From NCBI RefSeq assembly GCF_902459665.1, contig NZ_CABPSL010000007.1:124001-188000 (forward strand): DNA of 64,000 bases, written 5' to 3'. Each line of letters begins with the position of its first letter. Position 1 is the first letter of the stretch. This document shows positions 24,395-32,658 of the stretch, in pieces. The DNA comes from Pandoraea cepalis (GTDB lineage: Bacteria; Pseudomonadota; Gammaproteobacteria; Burkholderiales; Burkholderiaceae). A program made the position numbers and the translations under genes. Under the pieces are notes generated by a model. That model searched no databases and was not told the origin of the DNA. It was given only the letters and a program-made list of their open reading frames with translations.

Positions 24395-26299
24395 ATGCCA
24401 GCCAAGACAGAATCCGCGCACGCGCGTCGTGTGCAGGATGTCGTACAAGGTCACCTGTCGTCCGTCGCGACGGCGACGGACCCGAACATCGCGAGTTCAT
24501 GGCGCCGATGTCTCGACACCTACGCGCTCGATCCGGGGGCGCGCATGACGCCGCGGGTGTTGGCGTCGTCGCAACTGCGCGAGCGGCGCAGCGCGATGGA
24601 GCGGCTGTGCCATGTCTCCATGCCGGTGCTCGAGCGTTTGCAGCGTCAGTTGATGAATCCGCGCCAGGCCGTGCTGCTCACGGCCCCTGACGGCGTGATC
24701 GTCGACTCCCGGCTGCACGACGACACGCGCGACGACTTCCACCGCGCAGGCTTGTGGCCGGGCGCCGACTGGAGCGAGTCGTGCGAAGGGACCAACGGCA
24801 TCGGTACCTGCGTGGTCGAGCGCGCGCCCGTCATCATCTGCCAGCAAGATCACTTCCGCGCGCTGCACACGCCGCTCACCTGTACGGCAAGTCCTGTCTT
24901 CGCGCCGCAAGGGGACTTGCTTGCCGTGATCGATGTCTCGTCGACGAGCGCCGATGAGACCCGGCAAAGCCAGTTTCATACGCTGGCGCTCGTGAACCTG
25001 TCGGCCAAAGTCGTGGAGCGCGACTATTTTTTCCAGCACTATCGCGACGAGTGGCTGCTGCAGTTGCAGGAACCTGGCGACCATTTGGGTGACTTCGCGC
25101 AAGCATTGCTTGCGTTCGACGACACCGGCCATATTCTCGCTGCCAATCAGAGCGCGCTCAATCGCCTCGGCGCGACGCGCGACGCGCTGGTGGGCACGCG
25201 CGTGGATCGATGGTTCGCGCAAGCGCTCGACACCCTGCTCGCGCAAGCGCATCCGGCGCCGAGTGCGTGCTGGCCGATTCGGACGCATACGGGCGAGGCG
25301 CTGGTGGCGATGGTGCGTTCGCCGTTGCGTGCGGCGCGCCGGGCAACGCGTGCGGTGAGCGCGCCGCATGAGGCGGCGGTCGAGCCGTTTTCCGATCCGG
25401 TGCTGGCGCGTGAATTTTCGCGTGCGTGCCGCGTTTTCGCGCATGACGTGCCGGTGCTGATTCGCGGTGAGACCGGCAGCGGCAAGGAAGTCTTCGCGCG
25501 CGCCGTGCATGCGGCAAGCGCACGGGCCAGCGGCCCGTTCGTGGCGTTGAATTGCGCGGCGATTCCGGAGTCGCTGATCGAGAGCGAACTGTTCGGCTAC
25601 GTGGGCGGCAGCTTCACCGGGGCGCGCAAGGAAGGGATGGCCGGAAAGCTATGGCAAGCCAATGGCGGCACGCTGTTTCTCGACGAAATCGGCGATATGC
25701 CGTTCGCCATGCAAACCCGTTTGCTGCGCGTGCTCGAAGACCGCAGGGTGTCGCCGCTCGGCGGTGGCGAACCGGTGCCGCTCGATATTCGCGTGCTCAG
25801 TGCAACGCACCGAGATCTGTCCGAACGGATTGCCGAGCGGCAGTTCCGCGAAGATCTTTTCTATCGGTTGAGCGGCCTCGAGGTTCGCGTGCCGTCGCTG
25901 CGCGAGCGCGACGACAAAGTCGACGTGATGCACACGCTGCTGGCGCAGGCCTGCCCTCAGGGTCCCATCGGCCTGACGGACGCCGCGCGGGATCGGCTGT
26001 GCGCGTATCCGTGGCCCGGCAATGTGCGTCAGATGCGCAGCGTGATTCGAACGCTGGTCGCGCTCAGCGAGCGCGGCGTCATCACGCTGGACGACCTGCC
26101 GGACGCATTGCGCGACGCATCGGGGCTTCCCCCGGTCGACCCGCCGGCGGAGGCGCCCCTGGAAGCGGCGGAACGCCAGGCGTTGCGCACAACACTTGAT
26201 GCCTGTCAGGGGCAGGTCAGTGCCGCGGCGCGCAAGCTCGGCGTGAGTCGGAATACGCTTTATCGAAAGTTGAAGCGATTCGGCCTGCTGCGCGGATAA
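24395..26299 (+). CDS. AcoR-like sigma-54-dependent activator
   Basis: A 634-residue activator with GAF domain (about 60-190), PAS-like domain (about 235-310), AAA+ domain with Walker A GETGSGK (358-364), sigma-54 loop GSFTGA (405-410, replacing GAFTGA), Walker B LFLDEIGD (427-434), and a Fis-type helix-turn-helix at the end (AARKLGVSRNTLYRKL). This matches AcoR, the acetoin/aldehyde catabolism activator family. The start at 24395 follows GGGGGAGACGACC. It is divergent from the aldehyde dehydrogenase gene, with binding repeats between them. The inducer is not determinable. Confidence 0.92.
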   Translation: MPAKTESAHARRVQDVVQGHLSSVATATDPNIASSWRRCLDTYALDPGARMTPRVLASSQLRERRSAMERLCHVSMPVLERLQRQLMNPRQAVLLTAPDGVIVDSRLHDDTRDDFHRAGLWPGADWSESCEGTNGIGTCVVERAPVIICQQDHFRALHTPLTCTASPVFAPQGDLLAVIDVSSTSADETRQSQFHTLALVNLSAKVVERDYFFQHYRDEWLLQLQEPGDHLGDFAQALLAFDDTGHILAANQSALNRLGATRDALVGTRVDRWFAQALDTLLAQAHPAPSACWPIRTHTGEALVAMVRSPLRAARRATRAVSAPHEAAVEPFSDPVLAREFSRACRVFAHDVPVLIRGETGSGKEVFARAVHAASARASGPFVALNCAAIPESLIESELFGYVGGSFTGARKEGMAGKLWQANGGTLFLDEIGDMPFAMQTRLLRVLEDRRVSPLGGGEPVPLDIRVLSATHRDLSERIAERQFREDLFYRLSGLEVRVPSLRERDDKVDVMHTLLAQACPQGPIGLTDAARDRLCAYPWPGNVRQMRSVIRTLVALSERGVITLDDLPDALRDASGLPPVDPPAEAPLEAAERQALRTTLDACQGQVSAAARKLGVSRNTLYRKLKRFGLLRG

Positions 26300-26329
26300 C
26301 ACCGGTCGCGCAGCCGCCGAGCGGGGCAT

Positions 26330-26794
26330 TCACTTCATCGGGATCGGCGTTGCTCGATCCACGGGAACGGCGGTCACGCTGTTCTGCGGGGAGCCGTCGA
26401 TGAGCTTGTCGGAGTAGGTGAGATAGACGAGTGTGTTGCGCGTCTTGTCGACCATGCGCACGATGCGCAGCTTCTTGAAGAGCGGAGACAGGCCTTCCGA
26501 GAAGACTTCTTCCTTCTTGGGCAGTGGCCCTTCGAACGACACCGGCCCGACCGCGCGACAGGCAATCGAGGCTTCCGCCTTGTCTTCCGCAAGCCCGACC
26601 AGGCCTTTGAGTCCACCGGTTTTTGCGCGCGACACGTAGCAGGTCACGCCATGTACCTTCGGATCGTCGTAGGCATCGACGACAATCTTGTGATCCGGCC
26701 CCACGAGCTTGAACGCGGTATCGACGTCGCCGATCTTCTCGGCATGCGCCCAACTCGTGGCGACCATCAGTGCCAGGGCGGCGGCTTTCTTCAT
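26330..26794 (-). CDS. creA: CreA family protein
   Basis: A 154-residue exported protein. Residues 1-18 are a signal peptide (basic start, hydrophobic core, WAHA cleavage region). The mature part carries the CreA signature KIGDVDTAFKLVGPDHKIVV and VTCYVSRAKTGG and ends in the usual DGSPQNSVTAVPV. The function of CreA is not established despite its place next to creBCD in Escherichia coli. Here it stands alone, convergent with the activator gene, upstream of nothing related. The frame is open beyond the ATG, but that part lacks a ribosome site and similarity. Confidence 0.9.
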   Translation of the reverse strand: MKKAAALALMVATSWAHAEKIGDVDTAFKLVGPDHKIVVDAYDDPKVHGVTCYVSRAKTGGLKGLVGLAEDKAEASIACRAVGPVSFEGPLPKKEEVFSEGLSPLFKKLRIVRMVDKTRNTLVYLTYSDKLIDGSPQNSVTAVPVDRATPIPMK

Positions 26795-26939
26795 GAGAAT
26801 GTCTTCCGTCAGGAGTCTACGGCGGCTGCGACCGCATCCGCCACGCGTCGCCCGAGTCGGGCGCCGTGCGGCCGATTCTACCCGCGTCGCGCGATCTTCA
26901 ACATCCTGCCAGGGCGCCTGCCGTGCTTGGGTCGAGCAG

Positions 26940-26968
26940 TTGCCGGTCGCGATCAAATGCGCTATAGT
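26940..26968 (+). promoter_or_regulatory. Promoter of the tRNA-Ala/tRNA-Glu unit
   Basis: TTGCCG (26940-26945) and TATAGT (26963-26968) are 17 bases apart. Transcription would begin about ten bases before the first tRNA. Confidence 0.6.
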
Positions 26969-26983
26969 CACGCCTCTTCGCGC

Positions 26984-27059
<76 letters not shown>

Positions 27060-27076
27060 AACGAATGACGGTTTAC

Positions 27077-27152
27077 GTCCCCTTCGTCTAGAGGCCTAGG
27101 ACATCACCCTTTCACGGTGAGTACAGGGGTTCGAATCCCCTAGGGGACGCCA
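27077..27152 (+). tRNA. tRNA-Glu (anticodon TTC)
   Basis: A 76-base cloverleaf 17 bases after tRNA-Ala. The acceptor stem GTCCCCT pairs with AGGGGAC; the anticodon arm CACCCTTTCACGGTG shows TTC; the T arm has GGTTCGAATCC; GCCA ends the gene. The pair is transcribed as one unit. Confidence 0.96.
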
Positions 27153-27220
27153 TCTCACGGCAGCGGTGTGACATCGACACATCGACGCCCGCCGGCGTCA
27201 GATTCGGCAAATCGCATCAT

Positions 27221-27260
27221 GAAGCCGGCTGTCTTTCACGACATCCGGCTTCTTGCGTTT
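27221..27260 (+). terminator. Terminator-like hairpin after the tRNAs
   Basis: GAAGCCGG (27221-27228) pairs with CCGGCTTC (27245-27252). A further TGTC/GACA pairing lies inside after one mismatch, leaving a six-base loop. TTGCGTTT follows, a weak T tract. Confidence 0.55.
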
Positions 27261-27416
27261 ACGGGCGGTCTTTCGCGAAGGGCGGCAAGATGGCGACGTG
27301 CGCCGCCGTGTGCGCCAGGCCTTGGCCGTTGCCCGGTGTCAGCGGATCAGCGGGCGTTGCCGGTACAATACCGGCTTTGCGCACGCCATGTCGACGCGCG
27401 CCGTGGTGAATTCCTC

Positions 27417-27635
27417 ATGAGCAAACCTGCCCTCACTCTCAAGTTCAAGTGCACCCAGTGCGCCAAGCCGGTCACGTTGTATCTGCAGAAGACGACCGCG
27501 TGTTCGCACATCACGCCGTATCAGGGCTGGTGCAAGTGCGGTCAGTTGATGCGTCATGCCACGGGCGACAAGAGCGCAGTGGCGTCGTTCGTCGACTCGA
27601 TGGACCCGCTATGGTCGCATCACCATCACCATTAA
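27417..27635 (+). CDS. Small zinc-ribbon-like protein with His tail
   Basis: A 72-residue protein that I do not recognise as a named family. It carries two cysteine pairs, FKCTQCAK near residue 12 and GWCKCGQL near residue 38, spaced like a zinc ribbon, plus single Cys and His residues between them. It ends in SHHHHH, a natural five-histidine tail that could also bind metal. It is followed 61 bases later by the YgjP-like metallopeptidase gene on the same strand, with which it may be expressed. The ATG at 27417 is chosen as the last start before the cysteine motif; the ribosome site is weak (a distant GGTG). Confidence 0.65.
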   Translation: MSKPALTLKFKCTQCAKPVTLYLQKTTACSHITPYQGWCKCGQLMRHATGDKSAVASFVDSMDPLWSHHHHH

Positions 27636-27696
27636 GCGCTGCGCCCCGCATTGCGCGTGCCGCCAGTGCGGCCCGAACCGGCGGGGTGTGCCACCC

Positions 27697-28245
27697 ATGA
27701 CATCCGTGCTCACGCCGTGGCGTCCCGCGCCGAAGGACCCCATGCGCTTCATTGCAGCCTATCCGGCGGGCGTGCTGGCACAAGTGCGCGAACTGATCGA
27801 CGCGGGCCAGCTGGCCGCGCATCTTGACCGGCGCTATCCCGAGCGCCACACCGTGCAGACGGACCGCGCGCTGTACGACTTCACGGCGCAAATCAAACAG
27901 AACTACTTGCGCAGCGCACCGCCCATCCACAAAGTCGCTTACGACGCCAGGATCGACGTCGTGCATCATGCGCTGGGGCTGCACACGGCGATCTCGCGGG
28001 TGCAGGGTGGAAAGCTCAAGGCCAAGAAGGAGATTCGGGTCGCCTCATTGTTCCGCGAAGCCCCGCCCGAGTTTCTGCGCATGATCGTCGTGCACGAACT
28101 CGCGCACCTCAAGGAAAGCGACCACAACAAGGCCTTCTACCGCCTGTGCGAGTTTATGGAGCCTCGGTACCGTCAACTCGAGTTCGATACACGGCTGTTT
28201 CTCGTTCGGCGCGAGCTCGAGGCGGCCTCACCCGCTGACGATTGA
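27697..28245 (+). CDS. YgjP-like M48-type metallopeptidase
   Basis: A 182-residue protein with the metallopeptidase motif VVHELAHLKESDHNKAFY (HExxH plus a downstream His) of the YgjP/DUF45 group. The N-terminal part lacks a signal peptide, so it is cytosolic. Known relatives are often found beside restriction or repair genes, but the substrate is unknown. It is followed by a strong terminator. The start ATG at 27697 lies just after GGGGTG, and no better start exists within the conserved region. Confidence 0.85.
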   Translation: MTSVLTPWRPAPKDPMRFIAAYPAGVLAQVRELIDAGQLAAHLDRRYPERHTVQTDRALYDFTAQIKQNYLRSAPPIHKVAYDARIDVVHHALGLHTAISRVQGGKLKAKKEIRVASLFREAPPEFLRMIVVHELAHLKESDHNKAFYRLCEFMEPRYRQLEFDTRLFLVRRELEAASPADD

Positions 28246-28267
28246 GCATTGCGCGCGGGCCAAACGA

Positions 28268-28305
28268 CAACGCCCGCCGGCATGACACCGGCGGGCGTTG
28301 TTTTT
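28268..28305 (+). terminator. Rho-independent terminator
   Basis: A 13-base-pair stem CAACGCCCGCCGG / CCGGCGGGCGTTG with a seven-base loop is followed by TTTTT. It ends the metallopeptidase transcript and may also block read-through from the convergent lipoprotein gene. Confidence 0.92.
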
Positions 28306-28336
28306 GGCGATTGCCGTTGCTATAACGCGCGAGCGA

Positions 28337-28876
28337 TCAGTACGGATACACCATATCGTTCGCGACGGCGGCCCGCTGGCCCTGCTGAACGCGCAGCGGC
28401 GGCGCTTGCGTGACCGTCGCGACGCGACCGTCGTCCAGGCGCACGGTGATGCGGTACAGCACGTTCGGCTGACCCATGCCGTTCTCGATGCGATTCCCGG
28501 CGATGGCGCCGATCACGGCACCCCCGATGGTGGTCGCAGTGCGCCCACGCCCGCCGCCCATCGTATTGCCGAGCAGGCCGCCCGCCGCGCCGCCGAGCAC
28601 CGTCCCGAGGATGTTCGGGCTGTTATTGGCGCCGTTCACTTGCTCGATCGATTCGACGCGGCCATACAGTGCCCCCGGAATCTGCTGCTGTTGCGGCTGC
28701 TGATACCCCTGTTGGTAGCCCGGCTGCTGCTGATAGCCCTGTTGATACCCCGGTTGCTGATAGCCCTGCTGGTATCCCTGTTGCTGATACCCATACTGCG
28801 GGCCCGGTGCAACGCAACCGGCCAGCATGAGGGCGGCCAGTGCCGCGCTGATTCCCGTAAGTGTCTTGATGTTCAT
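28337..28876 (-). CDS. Glycine-zipper outer-membrane lipoprotein with GYQQ repeats
   Basis: A 179-residue SlyB/PcpX-like lipoprotein. A lipoprotein signal ends in LMLAGC, so C21 would be lipidated. Residues about 25-65 are a low-complexity GYQQ/PGYQQ repeat of some six to eight units. Then LGTVLGGAAGGLLGNTMGGG and GGAVIGAIAGNRIENG form the paired glycine-zipper helices (rick_17kDa/2TM domain), followed by a beta-rich tail for ligand or wall contact. The likely role is envelope integrity. The repeat could vary in length between strains by slippage. The ATG at 28876 is the only one that begins the signal peptide. Confidence 0.9.
   Translation of the reverse strand: MNIKTLTGISAALAALMLAGCVAPGPQYGYQQQGYQQGYQQPGYQQGYQQQPGYQQGYQQPQQQQIPGALYGRVESIEQVNGANNSPNILGTVLGGAAGGLLGNTMGGGRGRTATTIGGAVIGAIAGNRIENGMGQPNVLYRITVRLDDGRVATVTQAPPLRVQQGQRAAVANDMVYPY
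28680..28800 (-). repeat. Degenerate tandem repeat encoding GYQQ units
   Basis: Within the lipoprotein gene, units of 12-24 bases built from CTGCTGATA, CCCTGTTG and GTAGCC repeat imperfectly, encoding YQQGYQQPGYQQ. Unequal recombination could change copy number. Confidence 0.8.
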
Positions 28877-29365
28877 TTTGGTTCGTCCTCGTGAGCGTGA
28901 GGTAAATGCGCCATCACCGACGTTCGCGGTGACACTGCGCACCCTGTGGTGAGTCTATTGCGACCACGACGCGGAATGTAGGGTTCCGCAGACCTTTGTG
29001 CTGTAAGAAAAGGTAAGCGTTTGTAATGGCGTGGCGCGTACCGCGACGACGGTTTCAGGCGCATTGTCGCCCTTTCGGGGCGCCCATCGATTATCGTCTC
29101 GCCAGATGAGGCATGCGGGCATGTTCTGCACATGCTTCACGAAAAGTGGGAACTTACTAACGATTTACGATTTGAGCGCTGTTTGAGGTCGTTATCCAAC
29201 AGGGGGGGGCGGCCGCTCCTGACCGCCGAGGCGACGATGCCACGGGCCTGCCCGTGAGCGGGCGGGGGCGTCAGGCGGGCGGGTGCCGACATTTTGAGGC
29301 GCGACCCGAAAAAAGCGCCTCGAATGAGGCGCTGTATCCCTGATTGCGCTGCCGTGATCGTCAGG
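28877..29365. other. Intergenic region, no gene recognised
   Basis: About 490 bases between the lipoprotein and CBS genes. It contains the CBS-gene terminator at 29309-29333 and the promoter region of the lipoprotein gene. Short frames here have no recognisable product. Confidence 0.5.
29309..29333 (-). terminator. Rho-independent terminator of the CBS gene
   Basis: On the minus strand AGCGCCTC-ATTC-GAGGCGCT forms an eight-base-pair stem followed by TTTTT. It lies 33 bases after the CBS stop codon. Confidence 0.9.
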
Positions 29366-29842
29366 TCAGCTCGGCCGCGACGGTGTGCGGCCCGCCAGCG
29401 CGGCGCCACCTCCCATGATGTAATTCTCCAACTGGTCGATGGTGAACTGCTGTTCGGTGATGATGGCCTTGACCAGGTCGCCGATGGAAAGCAGGCCCAT
29501 CAGTTCGCCGTCTTTCATGACAGGCAGGTGACGAATGCGATGTTCCGTCATCAGCGACATGCATTCGTCGTTGGTCTGCTCGGGGCCGACGTAACGCACG
29601 GCTGAGGTCATGACGTCGCGCACCGGGGTATTGACCGAGGTGCGCCCCATGAGGGCGACTTTTCGCGCGTAATCGCGCTCGGTGAAGATGCCGACGATCG
29701 TGCGATCGTCTTCGCTGACCAGCACCGCCCCGATGCGTGCTTCGGCCATCAGGGTCAAGGCATCGAGTACCGAATCGGACGGGCGCACCTTGTACACCGT
29801 GTCGACCGATTTGGACTTCAGGATCTGAGCGACTGTTTTCAT
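29366..29842 (-). CDS. Two-CBS-domain protein
   Basis: A 158-residue protein made of two CBS motifs in tandem (about 8-65 and 75-130), an adenosine-nucleotide-sensing Bateman module without an attached enzyme. GIFTERDYARKV and LLSIGDLVKAII are the typical motif ends. Stand-alone CBS proteins of this size regulate partners in response to AMP/ATP or bind redox proteins; the partner is unknown. The ATG at 29842 has AGGAGG six bases before it; the ATG six bases upstream directly abuts the ribosome site. It ends in a clear terminator. Confidence 0.92.
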   Translation of the reverse strand: MKTVAQILKSKSVDTVYKVRPSDSVLDALTLMAEARIGAVLVSEDDRTIVGIFTERDYARKVALMGRTSVNTPVRDVMTSAVRYVGPEQTNDECMSLMTEHRIRHLPVMKDGELMGLLSIGDLVKAIITEQQFTIDQLENYIMGGGAALAGRTPSRPS

Positions 29843-30428
29843 GGTCATCCTCCTGCGGGCTGCGGGTACTTACAGCATAGTTGAGGGCGGACCGCGCGTC
29901 ATGCTCGCGTTGTCCCCGAGTGAATCCGCGCGCGGCAGACCCGCGCGGGCGCCACGACCGGCCACTTTTTGTGCATTGCGGAACCCGGCGGTGGCCGGGG
30001 CCCTCCAGATTGCTGCCCGAATGCCATTTTTTTCCCACGAGCAACGTAGAAAGGCGTATCCTAGCGGGATCGGCGAAAATTCGTCGATCATCGCCTGACG
30101 ATCGCGAAAAGCTTTATCGGCGTCGCTGACAACCATGTCTTGCGAGCCGGATCACTCGCTGTGCCGATGGCGCAGACCCCACGGTCTTCGCCCTCCCGAC
30201 ACACACTGCTCGTCATTGTGGCACTGCCGCAATGTGCCTTGCTCCTTCGAACCATCGCCGCGTTTCGGTGCCCCGCCATGCTGTCATGGCCAGTCCACCG
30301 GGTAGGCTCCTTTTGGCGTTCGATGTGCACCCGGTCACCGCCAGGGTGCGGCGACGGTATTGGCGAACGAACCTTCAGTAACATCGGTGCTGCGCTCTCG
30401 CGAGCGGTACCCTCAAGAGGACACGATA
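29843..30428. other. Intergenic region upstream of infA, no gene recognised
   Basis: Nearly 590 bases between the divergent CBS and infA genes. Several frames of 80-100 codons are open on both strands, but none resembles a protein or has a good ribosome site. It must hold both promoters; infA leader regulation is possible. Confidence 0.45.
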
Positions 30429-30650
30429 TTGGCCAAGGAAGAACTGATCGAATTCAGCGGACACGTTTCGGATGTATTGCCGGACAATCGCTTTCGCGTC
30501 ACGCTCGAAAACGGCGTGGTAGTGATGGCATATGCGAGCGGCCGTATGCAGAAGAACCGCATCCGCATTCTCGCGGGTGACCGCGTGACGCTGGAAATGT
30601 CGCCCTATGACCTGAGCAAGGGCCGCATCAACTATCGTCACAAGAATTAA
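30429..30650 (+). CDS. infA: Translation initiation factor IF-1, second-type copy
   Basis: A 73-residue S1/OB-fold protein with [19 protein letters not shown] and [20 protein letters not shown], diagnostic for IF-1, which binds the ribosomal A site during initiation. Betaproteobacteria often carry two IF-1 genes, one in the ribosomal-protein operon and one elsewhere; this isolated copy, starting [10 protein letters not shown], looks like the second type. The start is TTG at 30429, preceded by AGAGGA at suitable distance. A rare start codon for a translation factor may matter for its own control. A longer in-frame ATG start would add an unlike tail. Confidence 0.93.
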   Translation: MAKEELIEFSGHVSDVLPDNRFRVTLENGVVVMAYASGRMQKNRIRILAGDRVTLEMSPYDLSKGRINYRHKN

Positions 30651-30756
30651 GTCAGCGAAAACGTCTGGCTTTTGCGCGTCGCAAGGCATCGCCTCGACGC
30701 GCACGGAAGCGATGCGCGGCGACCCGACGGTCGGTCGCTGCCCATCACTTCGCATT

Positions 30757-30830
30757 TTCTGCCGAATTTCCCCTCGCGTTTCCCTTCACATTCCCCCCCG
30801 GATTTCCCCTCCCGAGTTGTTCCCCGGATA
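30757..30830. repeat. Degenerate pyrimidine-rich tandem repeat
   Basis: About five imperfect copies of a TTTCCC(C)TC-type unit of roughly 15 bases lie between infA and the acylphosphatase gene. One strand is almost pure pyrimidine. No gene covers it convincingly. Such tracts can form triplex DNA or arise by slippage. Confidence 0.55.
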
Positions 30831-30947
30831 GTCCCCGTATTGCTCGCAGAACGTGCTGCCTGAGCGGCCGCCCGAGCGTCTGCCATTCGCACCCGCCCGA
30901 CGTCAGCGAGGCATAGGCGAGGCCGGCGGTGCGCGGGTGTCGTGCTG

Positions 30948-31244
30948 TCAGAGTTGCTCGAAGCGGTCGAATCGGCGGCCCGTGTATTCCACTTCGCTTT
31001 CGAAAGCCGTCACGCGCGCGCCAGGCGGGCCGTGCCGCATCCACTCGAGCATTTTGTCGACTTGATCGGGCGTGCCTTGCACCAGCGCGAGAATGTCGCC
31101 CTCGGGCAGTGCCTGCACCCAACCGCGCACGCCAATCAGGTGCCCTTCGCGCACGGCCGCCTGCCGGTACCCCACGCCTTGAATCTTGCCGCGCAAACGC
31201 ACGGCAACGGTTTCTAGCGTGGAACTGGGCGAGAGTGACTTCAT
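30948..31244 (-). CDS. Acylphosphatase-family protein lacking the catalytic Asn
   Basis: A 98-residue acylphosphatase-fold protein. The phosphate-binding loop GKIQGVGYRQAAV contains the catalytic Arg. The next conserved block normally reads GWVRN with the catalytic Asn. Here it is GWVQALPEGDI, putting Ala where Asn is expected, while the fold residues (LALVQGTPDQVDKMLEWM) are intact. Hydrolysis of acyl phosphates may thus be weak or lost, or another residue may serve. The ATG at 31244 gives standard length. It lies 114 bases downstream of the metallophosphoesterase, on the same strand. Confidence 0.88.
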   Translation of the reverse strand: MKSLSPSSTLETVAVRLRGKIQGVGYRQAAVREGHLIGVRGWVQALPEGDILALVQGTPDQVDKMLEWMRHGPPGARVTAFESEVEYTGRRFDRFEQL

Positions 31245-31358
31245 GGCGGCGAGCAGCGGAAAAAGCAACGACAAGGATTCGAAAGACGAGCCTTCAGGGA
31301 AGCGGCGATTGTAGCGCCATCGTTTGACGCTTGCCCGCCCGGTTGTCCGTGCGCGCGC

Positions 31359-32579
31359 TCAGTCCTTGCCCGTGACCAGCCGCAGACGCGTGATCTCCGA
31401 CGGGGCACCGAAGCGCTTGGGCGGCCCCCAGTAGCCCGTCCCCCGACTGACGTAGATGGCCAGCCTGCCGAGCCGGTGCAGGCCATGCACGTAAGGCTGT
31501 TGCAGCGGCACGAAGTACATCCACGGCCAGAACTGCCCGCCGTGCGTGTGTCCCGAGAGTTGCAGGTCGAAGCCGGCTTCCTGCGCCGCCGGCGCGCTGC
31601 GTGGCTGATGCGCGAGCAACACACGCGGCACGCCTTCGGGGGCTCCGGCCACGGCCGCGAGCGGGTCGCTCGACTTTTCCGGATCGAAATGGTGCGCGGT
31701 GAAGTCGGTCACGCCCGCCACGGTAAGCGACGCGCCTTCGTGAGCGAGCACCACGTGTTCGTTTTCGAGCACCGTCAGGCCGATGCGCCGCAATTCTTCG
31801 ACCCAGGCCGGCGCACCCGAGTAGTACTCGTGGTTGCCGGTACACACGTAGGTGCCGTGGCGCGAGGTAAGCTGCGCGAGCGGTGCGATATGCTCGCGCA
31901 AGGCGGGTACCCCACCGTCGACCAGGTCGCCGGTAATGGCGATGAGGTCGGGCGAGAGGTCGTTGGCCGCCTCGACGATGGCCTCGATATAGCTGCGGCG
32001 AATCGTGGAACTCACGTGAATGTCGCTCAACTGCACGATCGTGAATCCATGGAGTTCGGGCGGCAGGTTGGTGATGGGTACGTCCACGTCGACCACGCGC
32101 GCGAGGCGTCGTGCATTGTAGAAGCCCAGCAACGTGGCGATGGCGGTGAGCATCAGCACGATCACCGCCGAGCGGACGACGAGTTGCGCGTCGAGTGCCG
32201 AGATGAGCATCGCCACGCCGAGCACGACGTCGCGCAGCACCGTGAGCACGAACAGTGTCGAGAAGATGCCGATGGCCGTCATGCCGGTCCAGGTCAGCAG
32301 CGTTGCGAGCGGCTCCCGTTGGATCGCGCGGCTCATCAGGCCGAGCGGAATGAGCGCGACCGAGGCGGCGAGCCACAGTCCGCCCACCACCTTCCAGCCG
32401 ACGGCGACCGGTAACGGCGTAAGCAAACGCCAGCCAATGTAAGCATGCAACAGCGCGATGAGCGCGAGCATCAACCAGCGCGGACGCGCGGGCAGGGTGC
32501 GCCGTGGCGATTTACCGTGCGCCTGGGCGGCGTCTGGCGAGGGGCGGGATGCGGTTGAAGCGTGTGGGGAGGGTGACAT
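31359..32579 (-). CDS. Membrane-anchored metallophosphoesterase
   Basis: A 406-residue protein with about four to five membrane helices in the first 160 residues and a calcineurin-like phosphoesterase domain after. The metal motifs are all visible: QLSDIHVS, ITGDLVDGG, CTGNHEYY, LAHQP and SGHTHGGQFW. It is of the YaeI/YkuE type; relatives act on lipids or membrane-associated phosphodiesters. A GTG 39 bases upstream is an alternative start; the ATG at 32579 was taken, neither having a strong ribosome site. The substrate is unknown. Confidence 0.88.
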   Translation of the reverse strand: MSPSPHASTASRPSPDAAQAHGKSPRRTLPARPRWLMLALIALLHAYIGWRLLTPLPVAVGWKVVGGLWLAASVALIPLGLMSRAIQREPLATLLTWTGMTAIGIFSTLFVLTVLRDVVLGVAMLISALDAQLVVRSAVIVLMLTAIATLLGFYNARRLARVVDVDVPITNLPPELHGFTIVQLSDIHVSSTIRRSYIEAIVEAANDLSPDLIAITGDLVDGGVPALREHIAPLAQLTSRHGTYVCTGNHEYYSGAPAWVEELRRIGLTVLENEHVVLAHEGASLTVAGVTDFTAHHFDPEKSSDPLAAVAGAPEGVPRVLLAHQPRSAPAAQEAGFDLQLSGHTHGGQFWPWMYFVPLQQPYVHGLHRLGRLAIYVSRGTGYWGPPKRFGAPSEITRLRLVTGKD

Positions 32580-32658
32580 GGCGTTGTCTGTTCGAAATTC
32601 GGGGGCGGACGAGCTCACTATCGGGGCGCGCGTCGCAATCGCAAGGGCGGCAGACGAA

